64,000 nucleotides of DNA, taken from NCBI RefSeq assembly GCF_949628265.1, contig NC_088788.1:21004335-21068334 (forward strand), read 5' to 3'. The DNA is from Cloeon dipterum (lineage: Eukaryota; Arthropoda; Insecta; Ephemeroptera; Baetidae). Under the pieces are notes generated by a model. It was not told where the DNA came from. It ran no database searches and saw nothing but the letters and a program-made list of their open reading frames with translations. Shown here piece after piece: positions 23,897 to 37,557 of the stretch; the stretch's first letter is position 1; the number at the start of each line of letters is the position of its first letter. Made by a program: the position numbers and the translations under genes.

Positions 23897-24609
23897 GGTG
23901 CAATCAGAAAAAAGCGTCTAATTCAGCAACAGGAGTAATCAGCAGCACAACTCCAATTCACATGGATGGGAGAACCATAACCCTTACTCATTCATACTGA
24001 TTATCGTCATATTATCCACCAGCAGTAACACCAACATGACTGTGGAAAAGTGTCAGAGAAGTAAAGTCAAGTTGTTCATCTTGTAATGAATCATTAGCAA
24101 AACAATTCAACCTACATACGCAGTTTCTAATATAAAAACTTCAATATGAACAGCATATAAAAATTATCAATTTTTTGCTAAATAATATAAGATTCTCGAT
24201 TGCGCAAGTCACAGTTGCTACTGCAATGTTGGCAAAAGTGATTGATGTACGTAGGAAGAGAAGTGAAAACTGTCATGGGAGTCGAGCAGCAATCGCATCG
24301 TAAATAAACACAATTTTGACTCCAAAAAAGGTTAGTGTAGGATATTCCTCTAATCGTTTCACAATTACAAGTGTTTTTTTGTTAGTAATCACATTGTGCT
24401 AAACTAAGTCGGTTATTAAAACCTGGCATCAGGCTACTCAACCGTGCGATCCGTTTTCATTGTTTCTCAAACATCCGTCAATCCTTTCATACAACATTAT
24501 GTGTAACACATTCTCTGAAACCAAAAAAAAATTTTAAACCACGAGAAAGTATTTAATTACTCGCCACAGTTACGCATTGATTTCATTTCCAGATTGTTGG
24601 AAAGCAGTC
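23897..24609. promoter_or_regulatory. shared upstream region between the hydrolase and MARCHF6 genes
   Basis: The two genes diverge from this 713-bp AT-rich region. An acceptor TTTCATTTCCAG ends at 24592, just 5' of the MARCHF6 start, so MARCHF6 probably has an upstream non-coding exon. A donor-like AAAAAAG/GTTAGT near 24330 could close it. No TATA box is clear. Confidence 0.4.
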
Positions 24610-27600
24610 ATGATGTCGGAAGACGACCACCAGGCAGATATCTGCCGAGTGTGTCGGTGCGAGGGCTGCACGGAGCGACCACTCTTTTACCCTTGCATCT
24701 GCACAGGCTCCATCAAGTACATCCACCAAGAATGCCTGGTGCAGTGGATGCGTTACAGCCGCAAGGAATATTGCGAGCTCTGCGGATACAGGTTCTCTTT
24801 CACCCCAATCTACTCTCCAGACATGCCTCGGCGCCTGCCTTTCAGGGACGTGGCTGCGGGTCTTCTGTCCAGTGTAGCCACTGCTGTCAAGTAAGACAAC
24901 TAAATTTGCTTAGCAATATAACTGTAGATTTAATTATAGTTATCGTTTGCTTGTCAGAATTGAAATCAATATTAAAGAGTTTATTTATTTAAGTAGAAAT
25001 TAAATGTAGCTTCTTAAAGTGTGAGGCGAGAATTAGGACTGCATTCAACGTCCAAAACGCTTTTTGAACCTGTGCTCTGCACATGGGATATTAGCTCACT
25101 GGGTGCAGGGAACACCATTGAGCGGATAACATGGAGCCCAATAATAAAGAGGAGCTTGGGCCCAATTTGGCCATCTTTTCGCCTCCCCGCAACGAGGTCT
25201 TTAATTGAAACGACAGCCACCCAGGACCTAAATCCTGGAAAGGTGCGAAAACCAGCAAGTGACGAGTCGTCGCTGGTGCGCTTCCCAGCCTGTTGAGATA
25301 TTTGAGCATTTCTAGTCACTTAAGCCAACCACCTTTTTCCATCTCTTACATTGGGTTGCCACTATTAGATCCCCAAACTAATCAATAACTCACATTGCTT
25401 TGACAGTCCTATAACAAATACAACGGGCTGGTTTTATAATACTCACTGGTAAAGCTGCACTTAATTTCATCTGACAATTATGACAACTTTGCGTTCTTAT
25501 GTCTTCATTGGCATATATCCCAACAGTAATTATTACTGCTTATTATCTTTTAAATTTTAAGCATTTGATCTTGTGTTTTGTAGACACTGGTGTCACTACA
25601 CAATTGTGGCCCTTGCCTGGCTGGGAATAGTTCCTTTGACCGCTTGCCGAATCTACCGCTGCCTCTTCACAGGATCAGTGCACTCGGTGCTGACCCTGCC
25701 TCTGGACTTGCTGTCCATGGACAATCTTGCCGCGGACATCCTGCACGGTTGCTTGGTAGTGACGTGCACCCTGTTCGCCTTCCTCAGTCTTGTGTGGCTG
25801 CGAGAACAGATCCTGCACGGTGGAGGGCCCGACTGGCTGGAGCAAGAGCTGCCAGCAGACCCCATTCCAGAGCCCGATCCCGGCTTGCCTGAAGTCGATT
25901 TGGCAGGTGGCGCTGGGCCCGTCGAAGGTATCGCCCAGATGGATGCCGAGGTGAACCAGCAGCAGCCAGACGTGCAGGACAATGCCCCAGCTCAAGCAGA
26001 TCAGCAGGAGGAGGCAGGAGGCGATGGAAATGACCTGGACGGAGGAGACGACGGTAACTGGAACCCTATGGAGTGGAACGCCGCTGGCGAGGAACTCACA
26101 TGGGAGCGGTTGCTCGGCTTGGACGGCTCGCTTGTGTTCCTTGAGCACGTTTTTTGGGTTGGTTCTCTTGCCATCAATCATGGGATATTATTTTTGTTTT
26201 TGTTTTTATAAATCTTTGAATTGATTAAGAAATTTTATTATTTTTGTGTTGAGAATCGACAATTTATGATTAGTCAGCTTTCAAACATGTGATTGGAGTT
26301 GAAATTTTTCTCTCTGTGATTTTAATTTGGTTTAAACGGTTAAAGTTCATTTTCAGAGTTCAATTGATTTGGCGGGAATAAAGTTTGCACACCATTTTAA
26401 TTATATGATAGGTTTGAATGACAAAAATGTCATTCCTCATACATCTTCTTACCCAAATTTTGATTAACTTTGTTGGCTCACTCTTTAAAGAGCAAATAAT
26501 GTTTTGTTACAGGTGGTTTCATTGAACACGCTGTTTGTGCTCATCTTCGCCTTCTTCCCTTATCATATTGGAAACTACATTGTCATGGGAATCACAATTG
26601 GACCCTACGTGGCTGCCTCGCATTTTGACGGCCTAGTAACTACCCTGGTTGGCTACTGCGCAATTGGCGTAATTTTGGTGTTACTCCATGCCATCTCCAA
26701 AGTTCTCCAGCTCAGGAAGATCTGTCGAGGACTCGGCTTATGCTACGTGGTTGTGAAGGTAAAACTAGTTTTTAATAGTTGCAAAAAATATTTAGCTGTC
26801 AGGAATACAACTACTTAAAAAAGATTATTTTAATTTAAAACAACCATGTACGCGCTAAACAATATTTCTTGCTCAATTTTTAATCACAATAAGGACACCT
26901 CCAAATTTGCGTAACGAAAACTGTCGGAAAATTATTCGATTAAGTTCGCTATTGTCAATTTAAAATATGCATCTATTGCAATTTTTTAATTTTTTACTAT
27001 TAGTAATAGATGTGTTATACATTTAGCTTTCATGTTAGGTATTTGCTCGCTGATATGTGTGAGGAAAAAATAATTCGATATATCTTAAAATATTACAAAA
27101 CTGACAAAGAAGTAGAGGGGAAAACATATAAAATGGATTCATATTTTTTTTGCTTCATACAATTTCATGCTGAATAAAATATCGTGTAGTTGCCATCAAT
27201 GGAGACTGATCCCCTGATTTTTCAGGTGTCCCTCTTGTGCGTGGTCGAGGTGGGCGTACTGCCGCTGGTGTGCGGCTGGTGGCTGGACATCTGCTCGCTG
27301 AACATGTTCGACGCGACGCTGAAGGACCGTGAGACGAGCTTCCGTCAAGCGCCAGGCACATCTCTCTTCATCCACTGGCTTGTCGGCATGGTTTACGTGT
27401 ACTACTTCGCCTCGTTCGTGCTGTTGCTGCGCGAGGTGCTCCGTCCAGGTGTGCTGTGGTTCCTCAGGAATCTCAACGACCCCGACTTCTCGCCCATCCA
27501 GGAGATGATCCACATGTCCGTGGCACTTCACGTTCGGCGTCTGCTCATGTCGGCGGTCATCTTTGGCACCGCTGTGTTGCTCATGCTGTGGTTACCAGTG

Positions 27601-30322
27601 CACCTGCTCAAGATGCTCTTTCCGGGCTTCTTGCCCTACGTCGTCACCCTGAGCACCGCCGCGGCCCCTGTCGTGCAGAATGCTGGGCAGTCTTCTCTGG
27701 CGTCAGCCGTTTTCACTGGTGACCCCCAGGTTTCGCCGGCAGCGGTGGCCCACGAGGCGTCACCCACGCACGGAAGTGAACTGTCGCTGGAGTTGCTGCT
27801 TCTACAGGTCTATCATTTTGTTTTCAAAAATTTTATGTTTTGAAATTTTGTATGTTTCAATGTTTTGCTAGAAAGTTCTAAAATTCTAATTGCATAAAAT
27901 ATATGCTTGTCAATTAAGCAATTTTTGGCCGTAATCCTATAACAGTAAACACAAATAGCCATTCTTATTCTGTCTCATACTTGTTTACGTCGCAAATTTA
28001 GAAAGTATAGATCTTGTATCTCAAATTTAACTAAATAATTTCAAAAGAGCCTGGATCAATTAAATTTTTATTTGTTACCATTGGTAACCTTGAAACGCTT
28101 GGATTTGCTGACATACTCTACGTTCTATCAATATTTTCATCCCAAATTTGTAGAAAGTGTTGTGCAAACAAAGTGTTTGTTGTTTGTTTCAGGTTGTCCT
28201 GCCAGCTCTGCTTGAGCAATCGCACACTCGGTCCTGGCTGAAAGCCAGCGTCCGCCTTTGGTGTGTCGCCGTTTCGTGGTTGCTTGGCTTGCGCTCGTAT
28301 TTACTCGGTGACGAGGAAGATCGTGACCAGAACGGCGAAGACAGCTTTGAAGGTGACAATGAGGAAGAGGAGGAACAGAACTTGGCCGAAAACAGGAACA
28401 ACTTGAATTTTGATGGGTAAGAGACTTCAATCATTGTCTATCTAGAATGGAACTCATGGTTGCTGCATAATTAGTAGTGATGATGAACAAGACGAGGGAG
28501 TGGAGGAAAATGCCAATGACGACATGGAGTGGGAAGATGTTGATCCTCTCGACCTGGGAGCTGCACACCAACAACAGGTAAATATTTTTGAAATAAATAT
28601 GGACGATCTTTTTGCTGGATGTGATAGATCAATTTAATTAATTCCATTACATTATTAATAGTTTGGAATATTCCATTGTTATCTAACGACAGTTTGTAAC
28701 ATAAGTTGAACTATAAATCAACCAAACACAAAGTGTGTTCTACAGACGAGGTAAAATAAAAAATTCAGTTCACTTCATTACTCTCTTGAGACTATGTCAG
28801 ATGGTTTTTATCACAGCTGAGAAAGTTGTTAAATTTGATTTTTATCACAGTTTGTTTTATCAGAAAATTGATGAAAGCTGGAACAGGCGTGAAATATAGA
28901 TTTGGTTAACTTTCATTAAGCGGTTACCATCCAGCTGCAGCCTAAATCAAGCACCTATTGATTCCTGCTATTCTATAATGAATTATTTGTTTTATCTTGA
29001 GTAACAATTTTTGCACAAGCTTCATAAGTTCCCGTAAAACTGACTCAAACGTTATAAATCAAATTTACAGGCCCTTCTCCATCGAGACCAGAGCAACATG
29101 GTGGGCAACCAGCCGTACCACCGGCCAGGCTGCTTTGTGGCGCGCCTGGTTGGGCTGCTGCTAGTGCTGGCCATATCGCTGGTTGTGGCTAGCGTGGTTG
29201 TGCTGACAGTGCCGGTTTGGATAGGTCGCCGACTGCTGAGCCTCATCTGGATCCGGCAGGGTGAATCGATGGCCGTGCACGAGCTGTACACAGCGGCCGC
29301 CGGCACTTACATGTGCTGGGCCTCGGCCAGGTTCGTCGCCTTCATGTCGGCATGGGCGCCACGAGGTCGCGTCGCCGTCGGCAAGAGTCTACGCCGCAAG
29401 CTGGCCACCGCCAGCAAGTCGGTGGTGGCGGCCATTGTGTTGCTTGGCCTCGTGCCTCTGCTCTTCGGCACCCTGCTTGAGGCCGTGGTCGTTGTTCCTC
29501 TCAGGGTGCCGCTCCACCAAACGCCGGTGCTGTGCGCCTGGCAGGACTGGGCCCTCGGAGTACTGTACACCAAGATTGCTTGCGCCGTCACCCTCATGGG
29601 GCCTAACTGGTGGCTCAAAGCTGCACTCGAGAGAGCCTACAGGTGCGTCACATATCTGGAATAATTCATCCATTGAATTTAGCAAACATAAAAAAATGCA
29701 CACGCAGAAAATATATTTAAAGGGATGCAAACTAGAGAGGGCAAATTGATTTAGGCAAAATGGCTTTGGACGACTTTCAAACAGTCGCTTCTTCACCTTG
29801 CTTGTGTAAGATTTAATTAAAGCCCATGAAACATGATACAATCAAAGAAATGTGTAGAAAACGATCTGGATCACTGACACTTGCATGTGCTGCAGTTTGC
29901 GTAACACATGGGTTCTTGACTTTTCAGAGATGGACTGAGGGAGTTGGATCTGGTGCGGGTGATGCGGGAGCTGGCTGCCCCGGTGTTGATGGGCTTTGGT
30001 CTCGCCCTGGCTGTGCCATACATCCTGAGTCAGTCGATTGTGCCCCTCTTTGTCACAAATCCGAGCACCAAGGTTCTCCTAGCTCGCCGCATCTATCCAT
30101 TTTTGCTGCTGGCTAGTCTTTGCATTGGTGCTGGAGCCTTCCAGGTAAATTGAGAAATAATGGAATTAAAGTTCATAGAAATTAAATATTTTTAACTGTT
30201 TTCAGGTTCGCCAGTTCCGACGATTATACGAGCATATTAAAAATGACAAGTACCTCGTTGGCAGACGCCTTGTTAATTACGATCAGCGCAAGAAACAGAA
30301 AGCTCAGAGCACAGCACACTAG
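24610..30322 (+). CDS. MARCHF6: E3 ubiquitin-protein ligase MARCHF6 (TEB4, Doa10 family), 971 aa
   Basis: Nine coding exons: 24610-24890, 25584-26157, 26513-26758, 27226-27807, 28193-28416, 28475-28577, 29071-29642, 29928-30144 and 30206-30322. Phases all agree, giving 972 codons including TAG. Residues 12-58 form a RING-CH (C4HC3) zinc finger with Cys12, Cys15, Cys29, Cys31, His39, Cys42, Cys55 and Cys58. Family landmarks follow in order: NWNPMEWNAAGEELTWERLL, VVSLNTLF, CGWWLDICSLNMFDATLKDR, LREVLRPGVLWFLRNLNDP, LELLLLQVVLPALLEQ, LRVPLHQTPV and QDWALGVL. The C-terminal element RLYEHIKNDKYLVG is preserved. Family knowledge: a many-span ER and inner nuclear membrane ligase for ER-associated degradation, with sterol-pathway enzymes and N-degron proteins among its substrates. 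It is slightly longer than the human 910 aa because of acidic, Gln-rich linkers (exon 2 end, exons 5-6). The first start (24610 or 24613) is fixed by the RING start. Confidence 0.97.
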
Positions 30323-33300
30323 GATGCTGGAGACTTCCCTGGCTGTGTGTGATCCGTGTGGTGATACTTGTTTTATTACAAAGTAATTAACAAAAATGCG
30401 ACTGCTGAATATAAAAAGACTTGCTGAAATCTTATGTCGTTGAATTCATTTTTGATTTTCTTAACGACGTAAGATGTAGAAAAGAATCTGTCAATCTTGT
30501 AAGAGAGATTTGTATTCCTTCTTGGCTAAGCAGATAGCGCTTATAAACCATACCTGTCATTTTTTTCTCATTGTAAAATATCTATTAAAATTACTACCGG
30601 CTTAAAATTTCTCATTAACATCTCAATTGTTCCAATTTTGAAGTGTAATTAGTAATACCCTTGAAAGTTTGTATGGTTGAAAGAATCGTCTCTGTATGAA
30701 AGTATGGATGTGTTACAATACAATGTGCATCAAGGCATCAATTCTGTGGCAAACTTTTATTTTTCAAATATCTGCTGAAAAGCTGGTTGTTTCAAAAGAT
30801 TATTAAAATAAATTGCGCTCTAAATTGAGAGGACTATTATATTTAATTTTTCCTAGATAATAATTTGCTGATTTTCATTTCACATAGCCAAAACAATGAT
30901 TAGTTAAAACAAACAAAAGTTGCACTGAACATATTGCCAGAGGTATCAGAAAAGAGAAATAATAATGTTTTCAAGAAATCATCAATATTAATAATATGCG
31001 ACAGACTTATATTAAGAAATCGTTGCCAGCTTGAAGAGCCCCATGGTTGGCGGAAGGGGAACAAAAAATCTCACACGGTCCCACTACCACAAAAACCGCT
31101 CCTGCTGATGAGTCTATTTTTTATCTTGAAAATAAGTTCGTTCAAAGAGCTAAAGTGCTAAACCAAATGGAAGTGCGGGCGATGCCCAGCTAAGTGCTGC
31201 GCACTGGCGGGCTGCCCCTGAACTTACGCAAGGTATGCAACTGGCACGGTCGCATGGCTGCACTGGTTGCTCACTTGGATGATATCAGGAGCTTCGTGTG
31301 TTGTGCTTTTTCGGTTCAAATCTTGACCCTGCCGTTACGTAATGCGCTGACGCAGACGCTGCTTGCTCCCATTAGCGTTTCCGAGCTGCTTCAGAGCTCA
31401 CCTTGAGGTGTCGCAAGAGAGCGGAACAAACCCTCCAAAAGAATTCCTCTCGTGGTTTCCAGGGTCTCGGCACAAACTCTGCAGTTTCGCACTGCTTTCA
31501 TTCAAAATAATGGGCTGCTTCAGCTTAAAATGAAATATCGACTCGCGTCTCGAGTTTAACCTTTGGGGGTGTAAGTAAATGTCAGAGGCAATGAAATTTG
31601 GCATTTTATTCTAATATCAAGGGTATGCTTTATTAATTTGCACCTTCGCACTTACACAACTCTCGCACTCTCGCAAAAGAGGGATAAAAGACTGAAAAAT
31701 AACAAGTATGTGTATTTTAGTCCCGCATATCAAGCAGTCGCGACGATCAGCAGTTTTTAATTTCACGCTTTTTTAGAGATTTCCACTCGCGCTCTCTCGT
31801 AACTCTAGCTCTTTATATCCAACCCTATTAATTATGTATTTCGCGAGTGTGAGTGTCCAAAATATATTTATACGCCTTTTTCCAACAGCAATTTACAAAA
31901 CAGTATTTGTACCTTGTACACGCTCTTTTTTTAATGATTTCAATTCATACTTGGTTAGTCGTCGAAACTTCACGCGCAAAATTTATCGACAAAATTTTAC
32001 AATTTACTAGCGAACTCTTTCCGTGCCACAATTTTTCTTTGTTCAAAATTTTCTCTTTAACTCTTTTAATTTACACAATAGTAATCTCTAACCAATCGAA
32101 TAAGCATAAGTAATCTCTCATCAATGCGGCCCTCGCGTGTTGCTGTTTCCGCGGCGTCCTAAGTGCAAGCTCAGGTGAGTGTGATTCATTCTGTAGGCAG
32201 TGCAAGTTAGTTACCAACCTGTCCGGCGAACACTTTGGACGCCACCGAATCACGCACGCCATTGGCTTATTTTCTCGTTCGAAAGTCGGACTCCGCATTC
32301 GCCCGATTCACGAACGGCGTGAACCGCCGGAGCGGAGGGTGCTTCCAAAATCTCGCTCATCCTCTTTCTCTCGTTTTGGTGTTCATGGACAATTGTTTCT
32401 ACTCATCGGACAAATTCCTGCGGTGCACGCCTCTATTCACCCTATCACATTGCAACCGTCAAAATCAATAACAGTTCGTGGAACGACAACCAAATCGGGG
32501 CTTTACAACAGAGCTGCTGGCTATTTACTCCGAATCCGAACCTAGGCAGGGCAGTACAGCGTGCGGGGGGTAAAAAGTGAGGCTTTTATAGCTGCGAACT
32601 GCACGCACTCTTTCTCTCGCCAACAAACACAACCGTATCGACATTGAGTTTTCAACTCAGCAGGCGCCTGGTCGCGGTAATTGTATTCTCTTTCAATTAA
32701 ACGTACCCTTAATCATCGTTTAACAGCATAAATCTCTACAAATATCATCTATCCTCTGGAATTATGAGTGTATGCGTAATTTTAACCGTGGGACGTGCTT
32801 TTTTTCTGCTGAAAGTGCATCACTTTCCTGCTCCTTAAGAGGAAGAAGAAGAAGAAGTATAGAATTATGTTCCTCGCACGCTCTGCTCTCACTGACCTTT
32901 GCAACACATTGTGCAGTCACACTCTTTTCTCACATTGTCAGGACTATATGCGTGAAGTATTCTTTGTATGTACACAGTGCGAGTTTGCTTCCCTTTTACA
33001 CTCTGCAATCGCTCTCTCTCACACACACACAGGCCCTCTGCAAAGCGAGAGGGACAAAAACAATATCACGAACAAGAATCTTTGGTGTGAGCTGCCTAAT
33101 CCACTAATCTCGAGGAAGAGTGGAGAAAAACGTTACGAAAGAAAATGTTTGCTTAATATCGAATTACATAACGAGCAACCACGTGAACGGACGTACACAC
33201 TATATATGCGTATTTTTACAAGAACAGCGCAGGGCGATTCGTGACGGCTTGGCGGAAAGCTGACTGAGGAAGAAAGCGAGAGCGGGTTATTCGCAAAACT

Positions 33301-34921
33301 TGCGAAAATAATCGGCATTAATAAATATACGTTTTGAAAAAATTAGAAATCGTCTGAAAATTGAGCAGCTGGCTCTTCGGCCGTTTAAATTTAAGATGGG
33401 GGCGGGGGTAAAAGCGACAATGCTATATACTGTGGACCGACAATTTGCAACTTACTCTGTCCATTACCGTGAGTATTATGTACATGGGGTGAAAATGCTG
33501 AGCCTGTGAGTGAGTATGGTGGAGAGACGTGTGTTTTTGCTTATTTTTTTCTGCTAAAATGCACGAATAAGACATGAAAGGCGCGCGACACTTGTTCTCC
33601 CCGCTGTCTCTCGCTCTCACTTTTACACTCGAATATCCTACGTAAAGTATGCAACTCTTTTAATCTCAATGTTATAATAACAATTAAAATTCAGCTGCCG
33701 TCTGCTTATCAGCCTACGCCACCAATTATAGAGTTCCAAGCAACAATAACGGCGGAAATTGGGCCTGTTCACCTTCGCTATGTCCTATTTTTTCATGCAA
33801 GTGGGCACTTGGCTATCGATTTCTGCGGAGCCGCGCGATTCGCGTCGGCTGAACGGCCACCGCCGCCGACAAGATGCCTCGTTCACGGAACTCGCTCTCT
33901 TATTAGCGAACGCGCACGCACGCCGCGTTCCTCGCCCGTTGCGCAAGATTTTGGCACTTGAGCGAGAAACGTCTGAAAAGCGGCGACTTGGGCTCGTCGC
34001 TAGGCGCGAGTTTTCACCGCCGAGCGTTCCGCGAACTCAAACGGGCAGGAATGTGCGAAGAGCACCTCTAAGGTGGAAGCTCCTAATTGAGACCGCGATG
34101 CTTCGACTCCTCATATTCGGTTACGAATAATTTACACTCCACTCAATTAGGAGCTTCCAAGTTTTGAGATCAACCGAATCTTACTAGAAAATATCACAGA
34201 GAAACCATCCAAGGAATGCCAAAAACGTTTTGGCCGACGCCCTCTCAAAGACGCCATTCAAAGGGCTGCCTAGGAACGCCGGCCGATCACAACACCATTC
34301 GAAAGGAGAACCGCACTCTGGCGCTCTGAAATTTGATCCGCTTGGAGTGCATCGTGGTTGTGCTATATTTTGGAGCCTACTCGTGCAAGTCAGATGCTTC
34401 TCGAAGGATTTGGACTAAATAGCAATTTGGTACTTATGAAAGACTGATTGTTTCTGCGAGAACGCGTTCTGACCCCCTTCCCCGAAAATAAACCAAGCAC
34501 GGCATCAAATTTGCAGCAGCGTCAGAAGTGCTCTCCCCGAAAAGAGAACGAAAAAGCGGCCGTTCAGTCGCGAATCGTGTCGCACCGCCACCTGCCCCCT
34601 TTAGCAACCGGCACTAAAAACACTTTTTTAGACATCAGTCCGGTCCTGGCGTCTGGTCTCGCAGCACTCGATCACGCTCGAGTTCCAGCACACTGTTGAA
34701 ACGCATCTCACTTCTGCAGTCTTTACTTCGGCCGGCCCGGTGTTTGCCCTCCGCTCTCACACGGCCGTGACCCTGAGAGGGTGCAGGTCGTGGGGTCACA
34801 CGGTCGTGATGTACTGCCTGCGCAGCTGGTGCACGCCCGGCAGCAGGCTGACCGACGTTCTCTCCAACTGGTGCACGTGGCAGACGGTGGGTGGGACGGA
34901 AGAGGCCGGGCTGAGTACGCG
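30323..34921. other. MARCHF6 3' UTR and convergent intergenic stretch
   Basis: After the MARCHF6 stop, AATAAA occurs at 30807-30812, a possible poly(A) signal. The rest, up to the CDK5 activator stop at 34922, is intergenic or its 3' UTR. A GC-rich patch (33820-34060) has an open plus frame (33759-34130) with Arg-rich composition and no domain, probably spurious. A notable inverted repeat lies at 34064-34170. No other gene could be supported. Confidence 0.4.
34064..34170. repeat. inverted repeat / hairpin, 18-bp perfect stem with extended imperfect base
   Basis: The 18 bases at 34074-34091 (TGGAAGCTCCTAATTGAG) are the exact reverse complement of 34142-34159, with a 50-base spacer. Outward, 34064-34072 pairs imperfectly with 34162-34170 after a mismatch and a one-base bulge. 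The result is a roughly 26-bp imperfect stem. It lies downstream of the CDK5 activator gene. It could be a small-RNA precursor or the remnant of a small inverted-repeat element; nothing in the sequence decides between them. Confidence 0.6.
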
Positions 34922-37497
34922 TCAGGCCGCTGGCCGCGCAACCTCGGCGCACGTCGGCGTCATCGGCGTGCTGGGCGCCGACTTGGACTCGACGCCGTGG
35001 CCGCCCGAGCCCGCCAACTGCAGCTGCTGGAACTGGTGCTGCATCTGCTGGTGCTGCTGCTGCAAATGGCGCGTGCCGCACGCCTTCAGCTCCGTGAAGA
35101 TCTCGGTGAAGAAGCCCGGCTCGGCGTTGATGCGCAGCATGCTGCGCGACAGTCTGGACACGATGTGCAGGCACCGGTCCCAGAAGCGCTCCTTGCTGTC
35201 CTCCACCAGGAAGGGCTTGAGCGGGTACGAGATCTCGTTGCCCATGTACGAGTAAGACAGGTAGAGGCAGGTCAGCACCACCGCCTGCAGCTCCTGCTCC
35301 GACTCGACGTCCTCCTGCACCAGGTCGCGCACCAGCATGTACACGAACACGATGTTGGCCGGATTGATGAAGGCCACGTCCTGTGAACCAACATTTGATT
35401 CGTTATAGTTGGACGTTAGTTCGTTAAAATTGTAAAAGATTGAGAAAAGAGGGAGCTGGGGGAAGGAGGAGGGAATGTGCTTTTAATTTTGAGGAATGCG
35501 GTCCTATATGGATTTACGGCAAGCAACCATAAATCGAACGTTGCCCCCTGATCGATGGCAAATTTTGGAAGTATACCTCACAACTGAGGTCTTAATTTTA
35601 AACGCCGTAAATTTGAAGAAACTGAGAACATGCCCGGCAGAAAGGGTGAAACATTTTGGAAATTCGATTTGGCTGCAACTGCATACTGACTGAGCATATA
35701 TATTAAAGCCAATTAAAGGTATGATGCAACTAACCATTAACGTAATTTTCAACGGCTGTGGTAGAATTATTTAATGCATCCTGCACTACCGGCTTTGATT
35801 AACTCAATGAACTCTGTGAGTTCTGTGTTACTTAGACATTTTCAGCCCAACGACTTTCCCGTAATTTTATTCCCAACGCAATTACTAGCTTGTTAAAAGC
35901 AAACAGTCGTGCAGACATATGGGAAAAAATATTTTAAATTGAAGGGCTGCTACTCTGACTTTTAAAATAGCTTTTTACTTTGTATTTTTGGGTGCTGGGT
36001 ATGTATAATTGGATAATAATTAATTACGTTTGGGAAGTAGGGAATTTAAATGTTAAACCATCAATTAGATTAAATCGACAATTGACTATGTTTCGAAAAT
36101 TTAGATATTTTTTATGGCATGAAGGCCCGCATTTATGGAGATTAATTTGCTACCAAACGTGTGTCCGATTTTGAGAATAAAGAGTTGATATATATGACGT
36201 GAAAGCGAAAGCCTAATTTTGTTTATGGCATCTATAATTTGGAGGGATATGACATAAATTTGACATGAAAGCAGCAAACGGATCGATTTCCTTAGGAGCG
36301 GATGACTCACGTACGAGCGAGAAAATATATTCCAACCCGTACCACTGAATGATAAAAACGTTTTATTCCCATTTTGAATAAAGGATAATTAACTTGTGTG
36401 GTGGATTTCGAAACGCATTAATTTGCGTTTTACGTTATCAGCCATATGATATGATATACGGAAGCGGTAAAATTGACAATAAAACCGTCGCACGTGCATA
36501 TACTTAATTAAGATTTCTCTTACTCGCATTTACATTAAAAGCCATGGAGTTGTAACAGATATGACATGTGTGCTCACATTAATTAAAAAGTCGCACTTGC
36601 TTCCACCTTCAGCTCATTTACATACAAAGCGGCCATTTAGCCAGGTCCTCGGCGAGACAAATGGGCAAAAGTTTTAGCGATTTGGCTATTTAAGTCTTTA
36701 CGAGCCGCTTTTTTAGCAACTTGCGCTGACTTTCAGGGTAGCAGAATGTTTTTCTGCAATATTACCGTTGCAAACTTGATCAAGGTCGACGGGGTGAAGC
36801 CATAGTTCGGTTGAAATTGCAACAATTCTCCAACTTTCTCGCCTTATCTGCAATAAAATTGCCTGCTTTCACGCAAAAGCGTGCGACAAACAGTTTTCCA
36901 TGCTACACTGCAATAACTGTGATCAAAGCTCATTCGCTCACGTTTACATTTGGAATTGCAATGCACAGAGCTCACAGCGTGGTTCTTAACCAGAGCGCTC
37001 TTTCCTCTCTTGGCACGCAATTACACGCAAACACTGTATTCTGTTTCAGTTTGCTCTGTGCGTCGTTTCATTTGCATGGAAATGCAAAGAGCGTAATGGA
37101 ATGGTTGCGTCATGCTCGAAGCGCTTTCATCGAACCAATAAAGCATCACAACACTTCCAAGGATTGCTGCAGCGGACGAAGCTGCTGGTGTCGCATTTGT
37201 CTGTCGACCTGTCAATAAAACGCAGAGGACTAAAGTGCGTCACACTTACGCACGTTTTAATTGCGCCTCGCACGCGGCACCTCAATTGAATTGAGAGAGA
37301 CGAATTCAGAGTCGACCAGCATGAATGGCTCGTTTGGGTATTAGGTTGATTGAATACAGTTACGTTGCGAAATACATATTTTGATCGGACGCAGTTTCTG
37401 TCACTTTTTATCGTGTTTGTGCAGCCTTTGTTTACATACAGCAACGTGCTCGGGGAAATTTGCATGTGTGGGTGAAAAGTTCTTGATGGGAGGGAGA

Positions 37498-37557
<60 letters not shown>

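Noticed and set aside
25675-26181. 168-codon minus-strand frame
   Set aside because: Antisense of MARCHF6 exon 2; the sense frame is clearly conserved.
33759-34130. 123-codon plus-strand frame
   Set aside because: Arg/Leu-rich with no domain and no splice partner; probably chance in a GC-rich patch.
34781-35386. 201-codon plus-strand frame
   Set aside because: Antisense shadow of the second CDK5 activator exon, whose minus-strand frame matches p35 closely.
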